DNA of 64,000 bases from JAUVXE01 sp964349355 (GTDB lineage Bacteria; Actinomycetota; Coriobacteriia; Anaerosomatales; SLCP01): NCBI GenBank assembly GCA_964349355.1, contig CAYGFZ010000003.1, positions 1 through 64,000 on the forward strand, in the 5' to 3' direction. Below are positions 8,536 to 16,733 of this stretch, in pieces (positions within the stretch are counted from its first letter, which is position 1; each line of letters begins with the position of its first letter). Below the pieces are notes generated by a model that worked only from the letters and a program-made list of their open reading frames with translations, ran no database searches and was not told the DNA's origin. A program made the translations under genes and the position numbers.

Positions 8536-9051
8536 ATGGCGCGCAGAGACAGAGAGTCACAGGTTTCTGAGTTGCAGGAGAAGGTCGTATTCATCAACCG
8601 TGTCTCCAAGGTCGTCAAGGGCGGTCGTCGCTTCGCCTTGACCGCACTGGTGGTCGTTGGTGACGGTGCCGGTAGCGTTGGCGTGGGGATGGGCAAGTCC
8701 CAAGAAGTGCCCATCGCCATCCGCAAGGGCATCGAAGATGCGAAGAAGAACATGTTCAAGATCCCGATCGTGAACGGCACGATCCCTCATGAGGTCATCG
8801 GGCATTTCGGTGCCGGCAACGTGCTCCTCAAGCCGGCCGCACCCGGTACGGGCGTCATCGCCGGAGGCCCTGTTCGAGCGCTTCTCGAACTTGCCGGCAT
8901 CACCGATGTGCTCTCCAAGTCCCTCGGGACGGACAATGCGCTGAACATGGTCAAGGCCGCGGCCGAGGGCCTTCAGTCGCTCTCGAGTCCACAAGACATC
9001 GCACGCCGTCGCGGTAAGACGGTGGGCCAGGTCTATGGCTGGGAGGAGTAG
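8536..9051 (+). CDS. rpsE: 30S ribosomal protein S5 (uS5)
   Basis: A 171-residue S5 with the N-terminal double-stranded-RNA-binding fold (VVKGGRRFALTALVVVGD) and the C-terminal part of the fold (AGPVRALLELAGI preceded by PAAPGTGVIAG). S5 affects decoding fidelity, and its loop is where spectinomycin resistance arises. It follows rplR by 12 bases with GAGAGGAG in between. Confidence 0.97.
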   Translation: MARRDRESQVSELQEKVVFINRVSKVVKGGRRFALTALVVVGDGAGSVGVGMGKSQEVPIAIRKGIEDAKKNMFKIPIVNGTIPHEVIGHFGAGNVLLKPAAPGTGVIAGGPVRALLELAGITDVLSKSLGTDNALNMVKAAAEGLQSLSSPQDIARRRGKTVGQVYGWEE

Positions 9052-9054
9052 TCC

Positions 9055-9252
9055 GTGACAGCAGCAGAAGCAACAGGCAGGATCCGTATCACACAGATCA
9101 AGAGTGTGATCGGTGCTCCGGCCGACCAGAAGGCGACCGTTCGTGCGCTTGGGCTCAAGCGCATCAGGCACTCGGTCGAGCAGGATGATAACCCGGTCAT
9201 CAGGGGCATGGTCTTCAAGGTCAAGCACCTGGTGAACGTGGAGAAGCTCTAG
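9055..9252 (+). CDS. rpmD: 50S ribosomal protein L30 (uL30)
   Basis: A 65-residue L30 with RITQIKSVIGAPADQKATVRALGLKR-type sequence and a slightly longer C-terminus (VKHLVNVEKL). The GTG start lies three bases after the rpsE stop, with GGAGGA inside the rpsE tail. L30 binds 23S rRNA. It is absent from some bacteria but is normal in actinobacteria. Confidence 0.96.
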   Translation: MTAAEATGRIRITQIKSVIGAPADQKATVRALGLKRIRHSVEQDDNPVIRGMVFKVKHLVNVEKL

Positions 9253-9361
9253 AACGTACATGCGCTGGACCGGATATCGGTCCCGCGATGAGAGTCAGTC
9301 GGCGGCGAGCGGCCGGCACCGGTGGAATCGTCCACCGGTAAGCGAATGAAGGAGACGCACA

Positions 9362-9808
9362 ATGCAACTACACGACCTGTTCCCCGCTCCAGGATCGCGC
9401 AAGCCCCGCAAGCGGGTCGGCCGCGGACACGGCTCCGGCCACGGTGGCACCAGCGGCCGCGGTCACAACGGTCAGCTCTCGCGTGCCGGCGGCGGCAAGG
9501 GTCCTGGCTTCGAGGGTGGCCAGAACCCCCTCCACATGCGCCTGCCCAAGCTCCCCGGATTCAAGAACCGGTTTCGTACCGAGTATGCCATCGTCAACGT
9601 ATCGCGCCTGGATGAGCGTTTCGAGGCCGGTACCGTCGTCGATATCGACGCACTGTTCGACGCGGGCATCGTCAAGTCGAAGACCGAGCCGGTCAAGCTC
9701 CTCGGCGACGGGGAGATCACCAAAGCGCTGACCGTGAAGGTCGATCGTGCCTCGGGCTCCGCGAAGACCAAGATCGAGGCTGCGGGAGGGACGGTCGAGA
9801 CGCTGTGA
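9362..9808 (+). CDS. rplO: 50S ribosomal protein L15 (uL15)
   Basis: A 148-residue L15 with the glycine/arginine-rich N-terminal region KRVGRGHGSGHGGTSGRG and the motif EGGQNPLHMRLPKLPGF. It is a late-assembling 50S protein. A 109-base spacer with no clear gene precedes it. The end overlaps the secY GTG start by four bases. Confidence 0.97.
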   Translation: MQLHDLFPAPGSRKPRKRVGRGHGSGHGGTSGRGHNGQLSRAGGGKGPGFEGGQNPLHMRLPKLPGFKNRFRTEYAIVNVSRLDERFEAGTVVDIDALFDAGIVKSKTEPVKLLGDGEITKALTVKVDRASGSAKTKIEAAGGTVETL

Positions 9809-11058
9809 TCAACGCAATCGCCAATGCGTTCCGTGTTCCGGAGCTTCGGCGCCGGATCCTCTTCACACTCGTGATCATCGGGCTGTATCGCGTCGGTGCC
9901 CACATCCCCGTTCCCGGTGTAGATCTGGAGCGAGTGCAGGACATCATTGAAGGGCAGGCCGCGCTCGGCCTGCTCAACCTGTTCTCGGGCGGTGCGCTCG
10001 AGAACTTCGCGGTGTTCGCGCTCGGCATCATGCCCTACATCACCTCGGCGATCATCATGCAGTTGCTGCAGGGAGTGATTCCCAAGGTCGAGCAGTGGGC
10101 CAAGGAGGGCGAGGCCGGTCAGCGCAAGATCACGCAGACCACTCGATACCTCACGCTTGCGATCGCCACGCTTCAGGCCATCGCGATGCTCGGCCTGTTC
10201 CAGAGCGCTCTTGCTCCTGCCGGTGTCACTCTCGACATAGTGAGCCGGGCGGTCATCGTAATCACGCTCGTCGCAGGCACGTCGCTCATCATGTGGATGG
10301 GCGAGCTGATCACCCAGCGGGGCATCGGAAACGGCATGTCGCTGATGATCTTCGCCAGCATCGTGGCCCGCTTCCCTGCGGCGATCGTGCAGACGGTACG
10401 CCTCGGCGATGCGATTATGACCTTCGCACTCCTCGTCATCTTCGTGTTGGTGGTCGCAGCGGTCGTGACGATCGAGCGCGGTCAGCGCAGGATTCCCGTG
10501 CAGTACGCCAAGCGCGTCGTTGGCCGCAAGGTCTATGGCGGTGCCGGTACCTACATCCCGCTCAAGATCAATGGAGCGAACGTCATCCCGATCATCTTCG
10601 CTTCGGCGATCCTGTTCTTCCCCGCCCAGATCGCCACCCTCACCGGTGTCGAGTGGATCCAGGCTATCGGTAACTCGCTCGCGCGTGGCGGCCTGTACTA
10701 TATCTTCTTCGCCACCCTCGTCATCTTCTTCACCTACTTCTACACCGCTTTGGTCTTCAACCCGATCGATCTTGCGGACAACCTGCGCAAGAACGGCGGG
10801 TTCATTCCTGGCGTGCGACCGGGCAAAGCGACCGTGAACTACCTCGAGAAGACGATGAACCGCATCACACTTCCGGGAGCGGTCTTCCTCGCGGCGATCG
10901 CTATCGCTCCGACGGCTCTCTTCCGTGCGACCGATGTCACCGTGCTCGAGCAGTTCGGCGGCGCGTCGATACTCATCATGGTTGGCGTCGCGCTCCAGAC
11001 GATGACCGAGCTCGAGAGCCAACTCATGATGCGTCACTACGATGGCTTCTTCAAGTAG
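9805..11058 (+). CDS. secY: SecY preprotein translocase channel
   Basis: A 417-residue, ten-segment membrane protein and the pore of the Sec translocon with SecE and SecG. Family signatures include GLYRVGAHIPVPGVD in TM1/plug, LGIMPYITSAIIMQLL in TM2, and the cytoplasmic loop NLRKNGGFIPGVRPG. The GTG start overlaps rplO, which makes co-translation likely. Its place between rplO and adk is the classic spc-operon position. Confidence 0.97.
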   Translation: MINAIANAFRVPELRRRILFTLVIIGLYRVGAHIPVPGVDLERVQDIIEGQAALGLLNLFSGGALENFAVFALGIMPYITSAIIMQLLQGVIPKVEQWAKEGEAGQRKITQTTRYLTLAIATLQAIAMLGLFQSALAPAGVTLDIVSRAVIVITLVAGTSLIMWMGELITQRGIGNGMSLMIFASIVARFPAAIVQTVRLGDAIMTFALLVIFVLVVAAVVTIERGQRRIPVQYAKRVVGRKVYGGAGTYIPLKINGANVIPIIFASAILFFPAQIATLTGVEWIQAIGNSLARGGLYYIFFATLVIFFTYFYTALVFNPIDLADNLRKNGGFIPGVRPGKATVNYLEKTMNRITLPGAVFLAAIAIAPTALFRATDVTVLEQFGGASILIMVGVALQTMTELESQLMMRHYDGFFK

Positions 11059-11079
11059 ACGGATCAGGAGGAACAGCCT

Positions 11080-11727
11080 ATGAACATCGTCTTGCTGGGA
11101 GCACCGGGTGCGGGTAAGGGAACTCAGGCCGAGAAGATCATCGAGACGTGGGGGATTCCGCACATCTCGACAGGGGACATCCTGCGCAAGGCTGTCTCCG
11201 CCGGCACGCCGCTCGGAATGCAGGCCAAGAACTACATGGACAAGGGCGAGCTGGTTCCCGACCTCGTGGTGATCGGTCTCGTGAAGAGCCGTCTCGCCGA
11301 GCCTGATGCCCGCAAGGGCTTCATTCTCGATGGATTTCCTCGCACCGATGCTCAGGCCGAGGCGCTCGACCGTGAGCTCGCAGGCATGGGCATGAAGATC
11401 GAGGCCGCCATCAACATCGATGTGGATCGCGACGTGATCGTCCGTCGGCTCACGGCGCGACGCACCTGCAAGGAGTGCGGCAAGATCTACAACGTGCTGA
11501 CCGACTCTGCAGCGGCGAGTGGTGCATGTAGTGCATGCGGTGGTACGCTCTATCAGCGCGATGACGATACCGAAGCCACGGTGCGCAACCGTTTGTCGGT
11601 CTACGACCGCTCCACCGCGCCGCTGGTGAGCTACTACCGATCGCGGGGCCTTCTGCACGTCGTCGACGGCGATCGTCCGGTCGATATGGTCTTTCGTGAT
11701 GTCCGCAGGATGGTCGAAGGACTGTGA
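11080..11727 (+). CDS. adk: Adenylate kinase, zinc-type LID
   Basis: A 215-residue long-form adenylate kinase (ATP + AMP to 2 ADP) in the cytosol. The P-loop is GAPGAGKGTQ at residues 7-16, and the AMP-binding DGFPRT motif is present. The LID carries CKEC...CSAC, the four-cysteine zinc arrangement seen in Gram-positive enzymes. AGGAGG lies ahead of the ATG. It sits between secY and map as in many bacteria. Confidence 0.97.
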   Translation: MNIVLLGAPGAGKGTQAEKIIETWGIPHISTGDILRKAVSAGTPLGMQAKNYMDKGELVPDLVVIGLVKSRLAEPDARKGFILDGFPRTDAQAEALDRELAGMGMKIEAAINIDVDRDVIVRRLTARRTCKECGKIYNVLTDSAAASGACSACGGTLYQRDDDTEATVRNRLSVYDRSTAPLVSYYRSRGLLHVVDGDRPVDMVFRDVRRMVEGL

Positions 11728-11736
11728 TCGGGTAGC

Positions 11737-12483
11737 GTGATCATCCGCAAGTCGCCTGGCGAGCTTGAGATCATGCGCGAGGCAGGGCGGGTCACCGCCC
11801 TGGCCTTGCGGCTCGTCGGGGAGGCTGTCGCTCCAGGTGTCACTACGGAGACACTCGATCGGATCGCCGAGGACGCTATCCGCTCTGCCGGTGCGGTGCC
11901 TGCGTTCAAGGGCTACCATGACTTTCCGGCAACGATCTGCGCATCGCTCAACGATCAGGTGGTCCACGGGATCCCCGGATCCAGTCCGCTGCGAGAAGGA
12001 GACATCCTCTCGGTGGACGTGGGCGCGATCGTCGACGGGTACTATGGCGACAGCGCCAAGACCTTCGCAGTCGGCGAGGTGTCCGATGAGGCCATTGCGC
12101 TGATGGACGTGACCCGACGCTCACTTGAGGCGGGCATCGCGGCATGCGTCCCGGGGATGCGCCTTTATGACATCTCCGCTGCGATACAGCGCGTGGCCGA
12201 GGAGCCCGGATACGGAATCGTCCGCGAGTACGTGGGTCACGGGATCGGCAGGGCGATGCACGAGGAGCCCCAGGTCCCCAACTTCGGTCCCGCAGGCAGG
12301 GGCCCCACCCTTGCTGCGGGGATGGTCTTCGCCATCGAGCCGATGATCAACGCCGGAGGCGCACCCGTTCGCTCGCTTGACGACGGATGGACCGTCGTGA
12401 CAGAGGACGGATCGCTCTCGGCGCACTTCGAGCACACGGTGGCCGTGACCGAGGAAGGCCCCCGGATTCTGACGCTTGAATGA
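11737..12483 (+). CDS. map: Methionine aminopeptidase, type I
   Basis: A 248-residue enzyme that removes the initiator methionine from new proteins. The dinuclear metal ligands are visible: the two Asp of LSVDVGAIVDGYYGDSAKTF-like sequence, the His of GHGIGRAMHEEP, and the Glu of IEPMINAGG and of EHTVAVTEEG. The GTG at 11737 follows adk by nine bases. There is no N-terminal zinc extension. Confidence 0.96.
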   Translation: MIIRKSPGELEIMREAGRVTALALRLVGEAVAPGVTTETLDRIAEDAIRSAGAVPAFKGYHDFPATICASLNDQVVHGIPGSSPLREGDILSVDVGAIVDGYYGDSAKTFAVGEVSDEAIALMDVTRRSLEAGIAACVPGMRLYDISAAIQRVAEEPGYGIVREYVGHGIGRAMHEEPQVPNFGPAGRGPTLAAGMVFAIEPMINAGGAPVRSLDDGWTVVTEDGSLSAHFEHTVAVTEEGPRILTLE

Positions 12484-12510
12484 TGCCTGGACGGCAAGGG
12501 GCATGATGGG

Positions 12511-12516
12511 TATACT
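12511..12516 (+). promoter_or_regulatory. Predicted -10 box for infA-rpmJ-rpsM transcription
   Basis: TATACT sits 45 bases before the infA start, in the only notable AT-rich patch between map and infA. No convincing -35 is seen, so this is a suggestion of an internal promoter for the alpha-operon genes. Confidence 0.4.
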
Positions 12517-12560
12517 ACGCACTTGCGGCAGAAAGAGCCCGAGGAGGAATCGGACACTAC

Positions 12561-12782
12561 GTGAGCAAGCGTGAAGACGCGATAGAGATGGAAGGCACGG
12601 TTGTAGAACCGCTGCCTAACGCTATGTTTCGTGTGGAGCTCGAGAACGGCCACAAGGTTCTCGCGCATATCTCGGGCAAGATGAGAATGCACTATATCCG
12701 GATCCTTCCGGGTGACAAGGTCGTCGTCGAGCTCTCGCCGTATGATCTTACGAGGGGACGCATCACGTATCGTTACAAATGA
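12561..12782 (+). CDS. infA: Translation initiation factor IF-1
   Basis: A 73-residue single S1/OB-fold protein (KREDAIEMEGTVVEPLPNA and FRVELENGHKVLAHISGK). It occupies the 30S A site during initiation. The GTG start follows AGGAGGAA. Its position ahead of rpmJ-rpsM-rpsK is the usual one. Confidence 0.97.
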   Translation: MSKREDAIEMEGTVVEPLPNAMFRVELENGHKVLAHISGKMRMHYIRILPGDKVVVELSPYDLTRGRITYRYK

Positions 12783-12792
12783 TGCCCGCTTT

Positions 12793-12822
12793 GCCTCCGG
12801 CGCACTGGACACGCCCGGAGGC
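12793..12822 (+). other. Hairpin between infA and rpmJ
   Basis: GCCTCCGG (12793-12800) and CCGGAGGC (12815-12822) are perfect inverted complements with a 14-base loop. No T-tract follows, so it may be a processing or attenuation structure rather than a full terminator. Confidence 0.35.
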
Positions 12823-12906
12823 GTGTATGTCTGTCCGCTGAGAAGAAGAACCGCACCTGCGGCTGGGTGTGCAGATAGATCGAACCATGCCGAAAGGGTT
12901 TCAAAG

Positions 12907-13020
12907 ATGAAAGTCCGACCTTCGGTCAAGAAGATGTGTGACAAGTGTAAAATCGTCCGCCGCCACGGGCGTGTTCTTGTGATCTGCGAGAACCCGCGCC
13001 ATAAGCAGCGGCAAGGCTAG
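12907..13020 (+). CDS. rpmJ: 50S ribosomal protein L36, zinc type (bL36)
   Basis: A 37-residue L36: MKVRPSVKKMCDKCKIVRR then a tail ending ENPRHKQRQG. The CDKC...C...H residues are the zinc-ribbon ligands of the C+ form. The frame is open further upstream, but homology and length put the start at the ATG at 12907. It lies 124 bases after infA. Confidence 0.97.
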   Translation: MKVRPSVKKMCDKCKIVRRHGRVLVICENPRHKQRQG

Positions 13021-13039
13021 GTAGGAAGGGAGCAGGTCT

Positions 13040-13414
13040 GTGGCCCGTATATCAGGCGTCGATCTTCCGCGCGAGAAGCGTGTAGAGATCGGTTTGACCT
13101 ACATCTACGGCATCGGCCTCACCACCGCTAAGACCATCCTGAACGAGACCGGGATCGATCCGGCGACTCGTGTACGTGACCTGACCGAGGAAGAGGTCGT
13201 CCGGCTCCGCGAGTCGATCGATCGCAACCTCAAGGTCGAGGGTGACTTGCGTCGTGAGGTAGGCCAGAACATCAAGCGCCTGATGGAGATCGGCTGTTAT
13301 CGCGGTCTTCGTCATAGGAGGGGGCTGCCCGTTCGCGGTCAGCGCACCCATACGAACGCGCGGACCCGGAAGGGTCCCCGCCGCCAGATTGGCGCGAAGA
13401 AGAAGGGCAAGTAA
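13040..13414 (+). CDS. rpsM: 30S ribosomal protein S13 (uS13)
   Basis: A 124-residue S13 with ARISGVDLPREKRVEIGLTYI and the C-terminal RGQRTHTNARTRKGPRR tail, which reaches P-site tRNA. It pairs with S19 and bridges to L5. The GTG start at 13040 follows GGAAGGGAG. Confidence 0.97.
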   Translation: MARISGVDLPREKRVEIGLTYIYGIGLTTAKTILNETGIDPATRVRDLTEEEVVRLRESIDRNLKVEGDLRREVGQNIKRLMEIGCYRGLRHRRGLPVRGQRTHTNARTRKGPRRQIGAKKKGK

Positions 13415-13417
13415 GGT

Positions 13418-13819
13418 ATGGCAGCCAAGAAGAAGACCGTCAAGACCCGCCTGCGCCGCAGCGAGCGCAAGAATATCGCGGTCGGTCAGGCTCACATCAA
13501 GAGCACGTTCAACAACACGATCATCACGATCACGGATCCGCAGGGCAACGTGATCACGTGGCAGTCCGCCGGTACGGTGGGCTTCAAGGGTTCGCGCAAG
13601 TCCACGCCGTTCGCCGCGCAGATGGCGGCCGAGGCGTGCGCCAAGATCGCTCAGGAGCACGGGGTCCGCAAGGTCTCCGTCTTCGTCAAGGGTCCGGGCT
13701 CCGGCCGAGAGACAGCCATACGTTCGTTGCAGGCTGCTGGTCTCGAGATCGCGAGCATTCAGGACCGCACACCTGTTCCGCACAACGGCTGCCGGCCGCG
13801 CAAGCGCCGCCGAGTGTAG
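13418..13819 (+). CDS. rpsK: 30S ribosomal protein S11 (uS11)
   Basis: A 133-residue S11 with AHIKSTFNNTIITITDPQGN and the C-terminal DRTPVPHNGCRPRKRRRV. It lies on the 30S platform near the E-site codon. It starts three bases after rpsM ends. Confidence 0.97.
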   Translation: MAAKKKTVKTRLRRSERKNIAVGQAHIKSTFNNTIITITDPQGNVITWQSAGTVGFKGSRKSTPFAAQMAAEACAKIAQEHGVRKVSVFVKGPGSGRETAIRSLQAAGLEIASIQDRTPVPHNGCRPRKRRRV

Positions 13820-13839
13820 CATCCGGGAGGATCACCGAT

Positions 13840-14466
13840 ATGGCACGTTATACCGGGGCGGACTGCCGTCAGTGCCGCCGCGAAGGAATCAAGCTCTTCT
13901 TGAAGGGCGATCGCTGTTACAGCGATAAGTGTGGCGTGGAGCGTCGCCCCTACCCGCCTGGTATGGCGGGCAAGCGTCGTCCTCGTGATAGCGAGTACCG
14001 TATCCAGCTGCGTGAAAAGCAGAAGACCAAGCGCATCTACGGCCTACTCGAGAAGCAGTTCCGTGGCTACTATGAGCTTGCCAACCGCCAGCAGGGCATC
14101 ACGGGCGAGAACCTTCTTCGCTTGCTTGAGAGCCGGCTCGACAACGTTGTGTACAGACTCGGCTTCGCCAAGTCTCGCGACGAAGCTCGCCAGGTCGTCC
14201 GCCACGGGCACATTACCGTGAACGGACGCAAGGTCAACATTCCCTCGTACAGGGTACGTTCGGGTGACACGATCGCGGTCGGCGACAAGGCGAGAGATAT
14301 GCTCGTGATCAAGACCTCGCTCATCTCCTCGGAGAAGATCGAAGTGCCCGGGTGGCTCGAGGTCGACATCGAGAAGTTGTCCGGCAAAGTGCTGTCCCTG
14401 CCCGAGCGCGACCAGATCGACGCGCCCGTTCGCGAGCAGCTCATCGTCGAGCTGTACTCGAAGTAG
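13840..14466 (+). CDS. rpsD: 30S ribosomal protein S4 (uS4), cysteine-rich form
   Basis: A 208-residue S4 starting MARYTGADCRQCRREGIK. Cys9, Cys12, Cys26 and Cys31 form the zinc-type N-terminus found in many Gram-positive copies. The S4 RNA-binding domain (RLDNVVYRLGFAKSRDEAR) is complete. S4 is a primary 16S binder that affects decoding accuracy. The ATG at 13840 follows GGGAGG; the frame is open upstream but inside rpsK. Confidence 0.97.
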   Translation: MARYTGADCRQCRREGIKLFLKGDRCYSDKCGVERRPYPPGMAGKRRPRDSEYRIQLREKQKTKRIYGLLEKQFRGYYELANRQQGITGENLLRLLESRLDNVVYRLGFAKSRDEARQVVRHGHITVNGRKVNIPSYRVRSGDTIAVGDKARDMLVIKTSLISSEKIEVPGWLEVDIEKLSGKVLSLPERDQIDAPVREQLIVELYSK

Positions 14467-14502
14467 CGGCACGGCACCGGACGAGCCAAGGAGGCTTCTT
14501 AG

Positions 14503-15441
14503 ATGACAGAGTTCATGAGACCACAGGTAACCGTGGAGCCGCTCGACGACCGTGTCGCGCGCTACACCGTGGAGCCGCTTGAGCGTGGTTTTGGTTACAC
14601 GCTCGGTAACTGTATGCGTCGTGTGCTGCTCTCCTCACTCGAGGGTGCGGCAGCTATATCTATTCGCGTGGAAGGCGTACACCACGAGTTCACGTCCATC
14701 GAGGGCGTCCGTGAGGACGTCACGGACATCGTGCTCAACGTGAAGGGCCTCGTGTTCCGTGAGACCGGCGTTGGCGCGGCCGATGCGGTCGCCACCCTGA
14801 CCGCCAGCGGCCAGGGTGTGGTGACAGGTGCGGACCTGAAGGTTCCCGCGGAGTTCGAGATCGTCAATCCTGATCACGTGATCGCGACCCTGAACAAGGG
14901 GGCGAAGCTTGAGATGGGCATCCGCGTCGGGGTTGGACGGGGATACGTCTCGGCTGACCGCAACAAGCGTGCGGAAGATCCGATCGGTGTGATCACGATC
15001 GATTCGCTCTTCAGCCCGGTCACCCGGTGTACCTACGTTGTTGAGAACACGCGTGTCGGTCAGCGGACCGACTATGACAAACTCATGCTTGAGGTCGAGA
15101 CTAACGGGTCCCTCGGGCCGGGCGACGCCGTTGCGCGCGCTGGCCGCATCATCGATGAGCACATGATGCTCTTCGCCGAGCAGGCGACTGGCCCTCTCGG
15201 TGACGGAGATATCTTCGGTCCCGAACCGGAAGAGAAGGAGAGTGTGCTCGACACTCCCATCGAGGAACTCGACCTGACGGTGCGTTCCTACAACTGCCTC
15301 AAGCGTCAGGGGGTCAACACCATCGGTGCGCTCGCAGAGTGCTCCGAGGCCGACCTGCTCAACATCCGTAACTTCGGCGCCAAATCCATCGAAGAAGTGA
15401 AGGACAAGCTTCAGGCGATGGGCTTGGGCCTCAAGCAGTAG
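14503..15441 (+). CDS. rpoA: RNA polymerase alpha subunit
   Basis: A 312-residue protein with the N-terminal dimerisation domain (VEPLERGFGYTLGNCMRRVL; SIEGVREDVTDIVLNVK) and a C-terminal helix-hairpin-helix domain (LNIRNFGAKSIEEVKDKL). The C-terminal domain contacts UP elements and activators. It lies between rpsD and rplQ, the standard alpha-operon order. AAGGAGG precedes the ATG. Confidence 0.97.
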   Translation: MTEFMRPQVTVEPLDDRVARYTVEPLERGFGYTLGNCMRRVLLSSLEGAAAISIRVEGVHHEFTSIEGVREDVTDIVLNVKGLVFRETGVGAADAVATLTASGQGVVTGADLKVPAEFEIVNPDHVIATLNKGAKLEMGIRVGVGRGYVSADRNKRAEDPIGVITIDSLFSPVTRCTYVVENTRVGQRTDYDKLMLEVETNGSLGPGDAVARAGRIIDEHMMLFAEQATGPLGDGDIFGPEPEEKESVLDTPIEELDLTVRSYNCLKRQGVNTIGALAECSEADLLNIRNFGAKSIEEVKDKLQAMGLGLKQ

Positions 15442-15457
15442 TAGGAGATCGTAGACC

Positions 15458-15811
15458 ATGAGACACCTCAAGAAGGGCCGTAAACTCGGCACCGATGCGA
15501 GTCACACCAAGGCGATGCTGCGCTCGCTGGCAGTCGCCCTGCTCGCCAACGAGCGTATCAAGACTACCGAGACGAGGGCCAAGGAAGTTCGCGGCCTCGT
15601 TGACAAGGTGATCACCTGGGGCAAGCGCGGCGATGTTCACTCACGGCGGCTCGCTATTTCCGCTCTCGGGGACCAGGATGTCGTCCACAAGGTGTTCGCG
15701 GACATCGCGCCCCGCTTCGAGGGTCGCGATGGCGGGTACACCCGCATCCTGAAACTCGGCCCGCGCAAGGGTGACGCTGCGCCGATGGTCATCCTGGAGC
15801 TCGTCGAGTAG
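15458..15811 (+). CDS. rplQ: 50S ribosomal protein L17 (bL17)
   Basis: A 117-residue L17 with MRHLKKGRKLGTDASHTKAM and the C-terminal RILKLGPRKGDAAPMVILEL. It lies at the tunnel-exit side of the 50S. It closes the ribosomal supercluster; a hairpin at 15859-15890 may end transcription. Confidence 0.97.
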   Translation: MRHLKKGRKLGTDASHTKAMLRSLAVALLANERIKTTETRAKEVRGLVDKVITWGKRGDVHSRRLAISALGDQDVVHKVFADIAPRFEGRDGGYTRILKLGPRKGDAAPMVILELVE

Positions 15812-15858
15812 GGATTCTCACGCGGGCGGTCTCTGTCCGTCTGAGCTGTAGGTCACGG

Positions 15859-15890
15859 GGAGGGTCTTGGTCACGTCGGCCAGGCCCTCC
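15859..15890 (+). terminator. Possible terminator after rplQ
   Basis: GGAGGGTCT (15859-15867) pairs with AGGCCCTCC (15882-15890) as nine base pairs with one G-U, a 14-base loop and TCGTTCATT after it. It sits between rplQ and ecfA1. The weak T-tract makes it only a candidate. Confidence 0.4.
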
Positions 15891-15923
15891 TCGTTCATTC
15901 AGCCAGGGAGGGAGGGTGAGGAC

Positions 15924-16733
15924 ATGATCGAGTTTCTGGATGTGGGCTATACGTACCCGACGCCTTCCGGCGATGTCCCTGCCCTTTGCGGAGTGTCGTT
16001 GAGTCTTGAGCGGGGAGAGACTGTGGCGGTGCTCGGCTCGAACGGCTCGGGGAAGTCCACCCTCGCCCTGCTGGCGAACGGAGTGCGCACGCCGACGAGG
16101 GGCGCCGTCTTCGTCGATGGGATGGACACGTGTGACGAGGCGCGTATCTGGGATGTGCGGACGCGGGTCGGTCTCGTCCTGCAGAATCCCGACAACCAGA
16201 TCGTCTCGACCACCGTCGAGGAGGATGTGGCCTTCGGACCCGAGAACCTCGGTGTTGCGCCTGCAGAGATCCGGCAACGCGTCGACCGGGCGATCCATGC
16301 TGTCGGGCTGGCAGGGCTGGAGCGCCGGGAGCCGCACCATCTTTCCGGAGGCCAGCGCCAGCGCCTCGCGATAGCGGGAACACTCGCCCTAGAGCCCGCG
16401 TATCTCATCCTCGATGAGCCTACCGCGATGCTCGATCTCCAGGGCAGGGCAGACGTACTCGCAGTCCTCGATGCCCTTCGGTCACACGGCACGGGGATCC
16501 TGCACATCACGCACCATCTTGCTGATGCCGCACGCTCGGACCGCGTGATCGTGCTCGAGCGCGGAGAGGTGGCTTTGGAGGGACTGCCTGCCGAGGTGTT
16601 CTCCTCGGCCGACCTTGGCGCCCTTGGACTCACGATGCCGCCCATCGGCGTTCTGGCCGGCGAACTGCGGTCGCTCGGGATAGATGTCCCGGTGGAGGCG
16701 TATACCGCTGAAGCGGTGGTCGATGCGCTGTGA
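15924..16733 (+). CDS. ecfA1: ECF transporter ATPase A1 (CbiO family)
   Basis: A 269-residue ABC ATPase of the energy-coupling factor type. It powers vitamin or metal uptake with EcfA2, EcfT and interchangeable S components. The Walker A is GSNGSGKST, the Q-loop context is LVLQNPDNQIVSTTVEEDVAFG (an ECF hallmark), the signature is LSGGQRQRLAI, and the Walker B is LILDEPTAMLD. The ATG at 15924 with GGAGGGAGGG upstream fits the family. The stop overlaps ecfA2. Confidence 0.95.
   Translation: MIEFLDVGYTYPTPSGDVPALCGVSLSLERGETVAVLGSNGSGKSTLALLANGVRTPTRGAVFVDGMDTCDEARIWDVRTRVGLVLQNPDNQIVSTTVEEDVAFGPENLGVAPAEIRQRVDRAIHAVGLAGLERREPHHLSGGQRQRLAIAGTLALEPAYLILDEPTAMLDLQGRADVLAVLDALRSHGTGILHITHHLADAARSDRVIVLERGEVALEGLPAEVFSSADLGALGLTMPPIGVLAGELRSLGIDVPVEAYTAEAVVDAL

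Noticed and set aside
9472..11967. 831-codon open frame on the minus strand over secY-adk-map
   Set aside because: It mirrors three well-identified + strand genes. Long antisense frames are common in GC-rich DNA, and its sequence is a low-complexity Asp/Arg/His mix with no domain.
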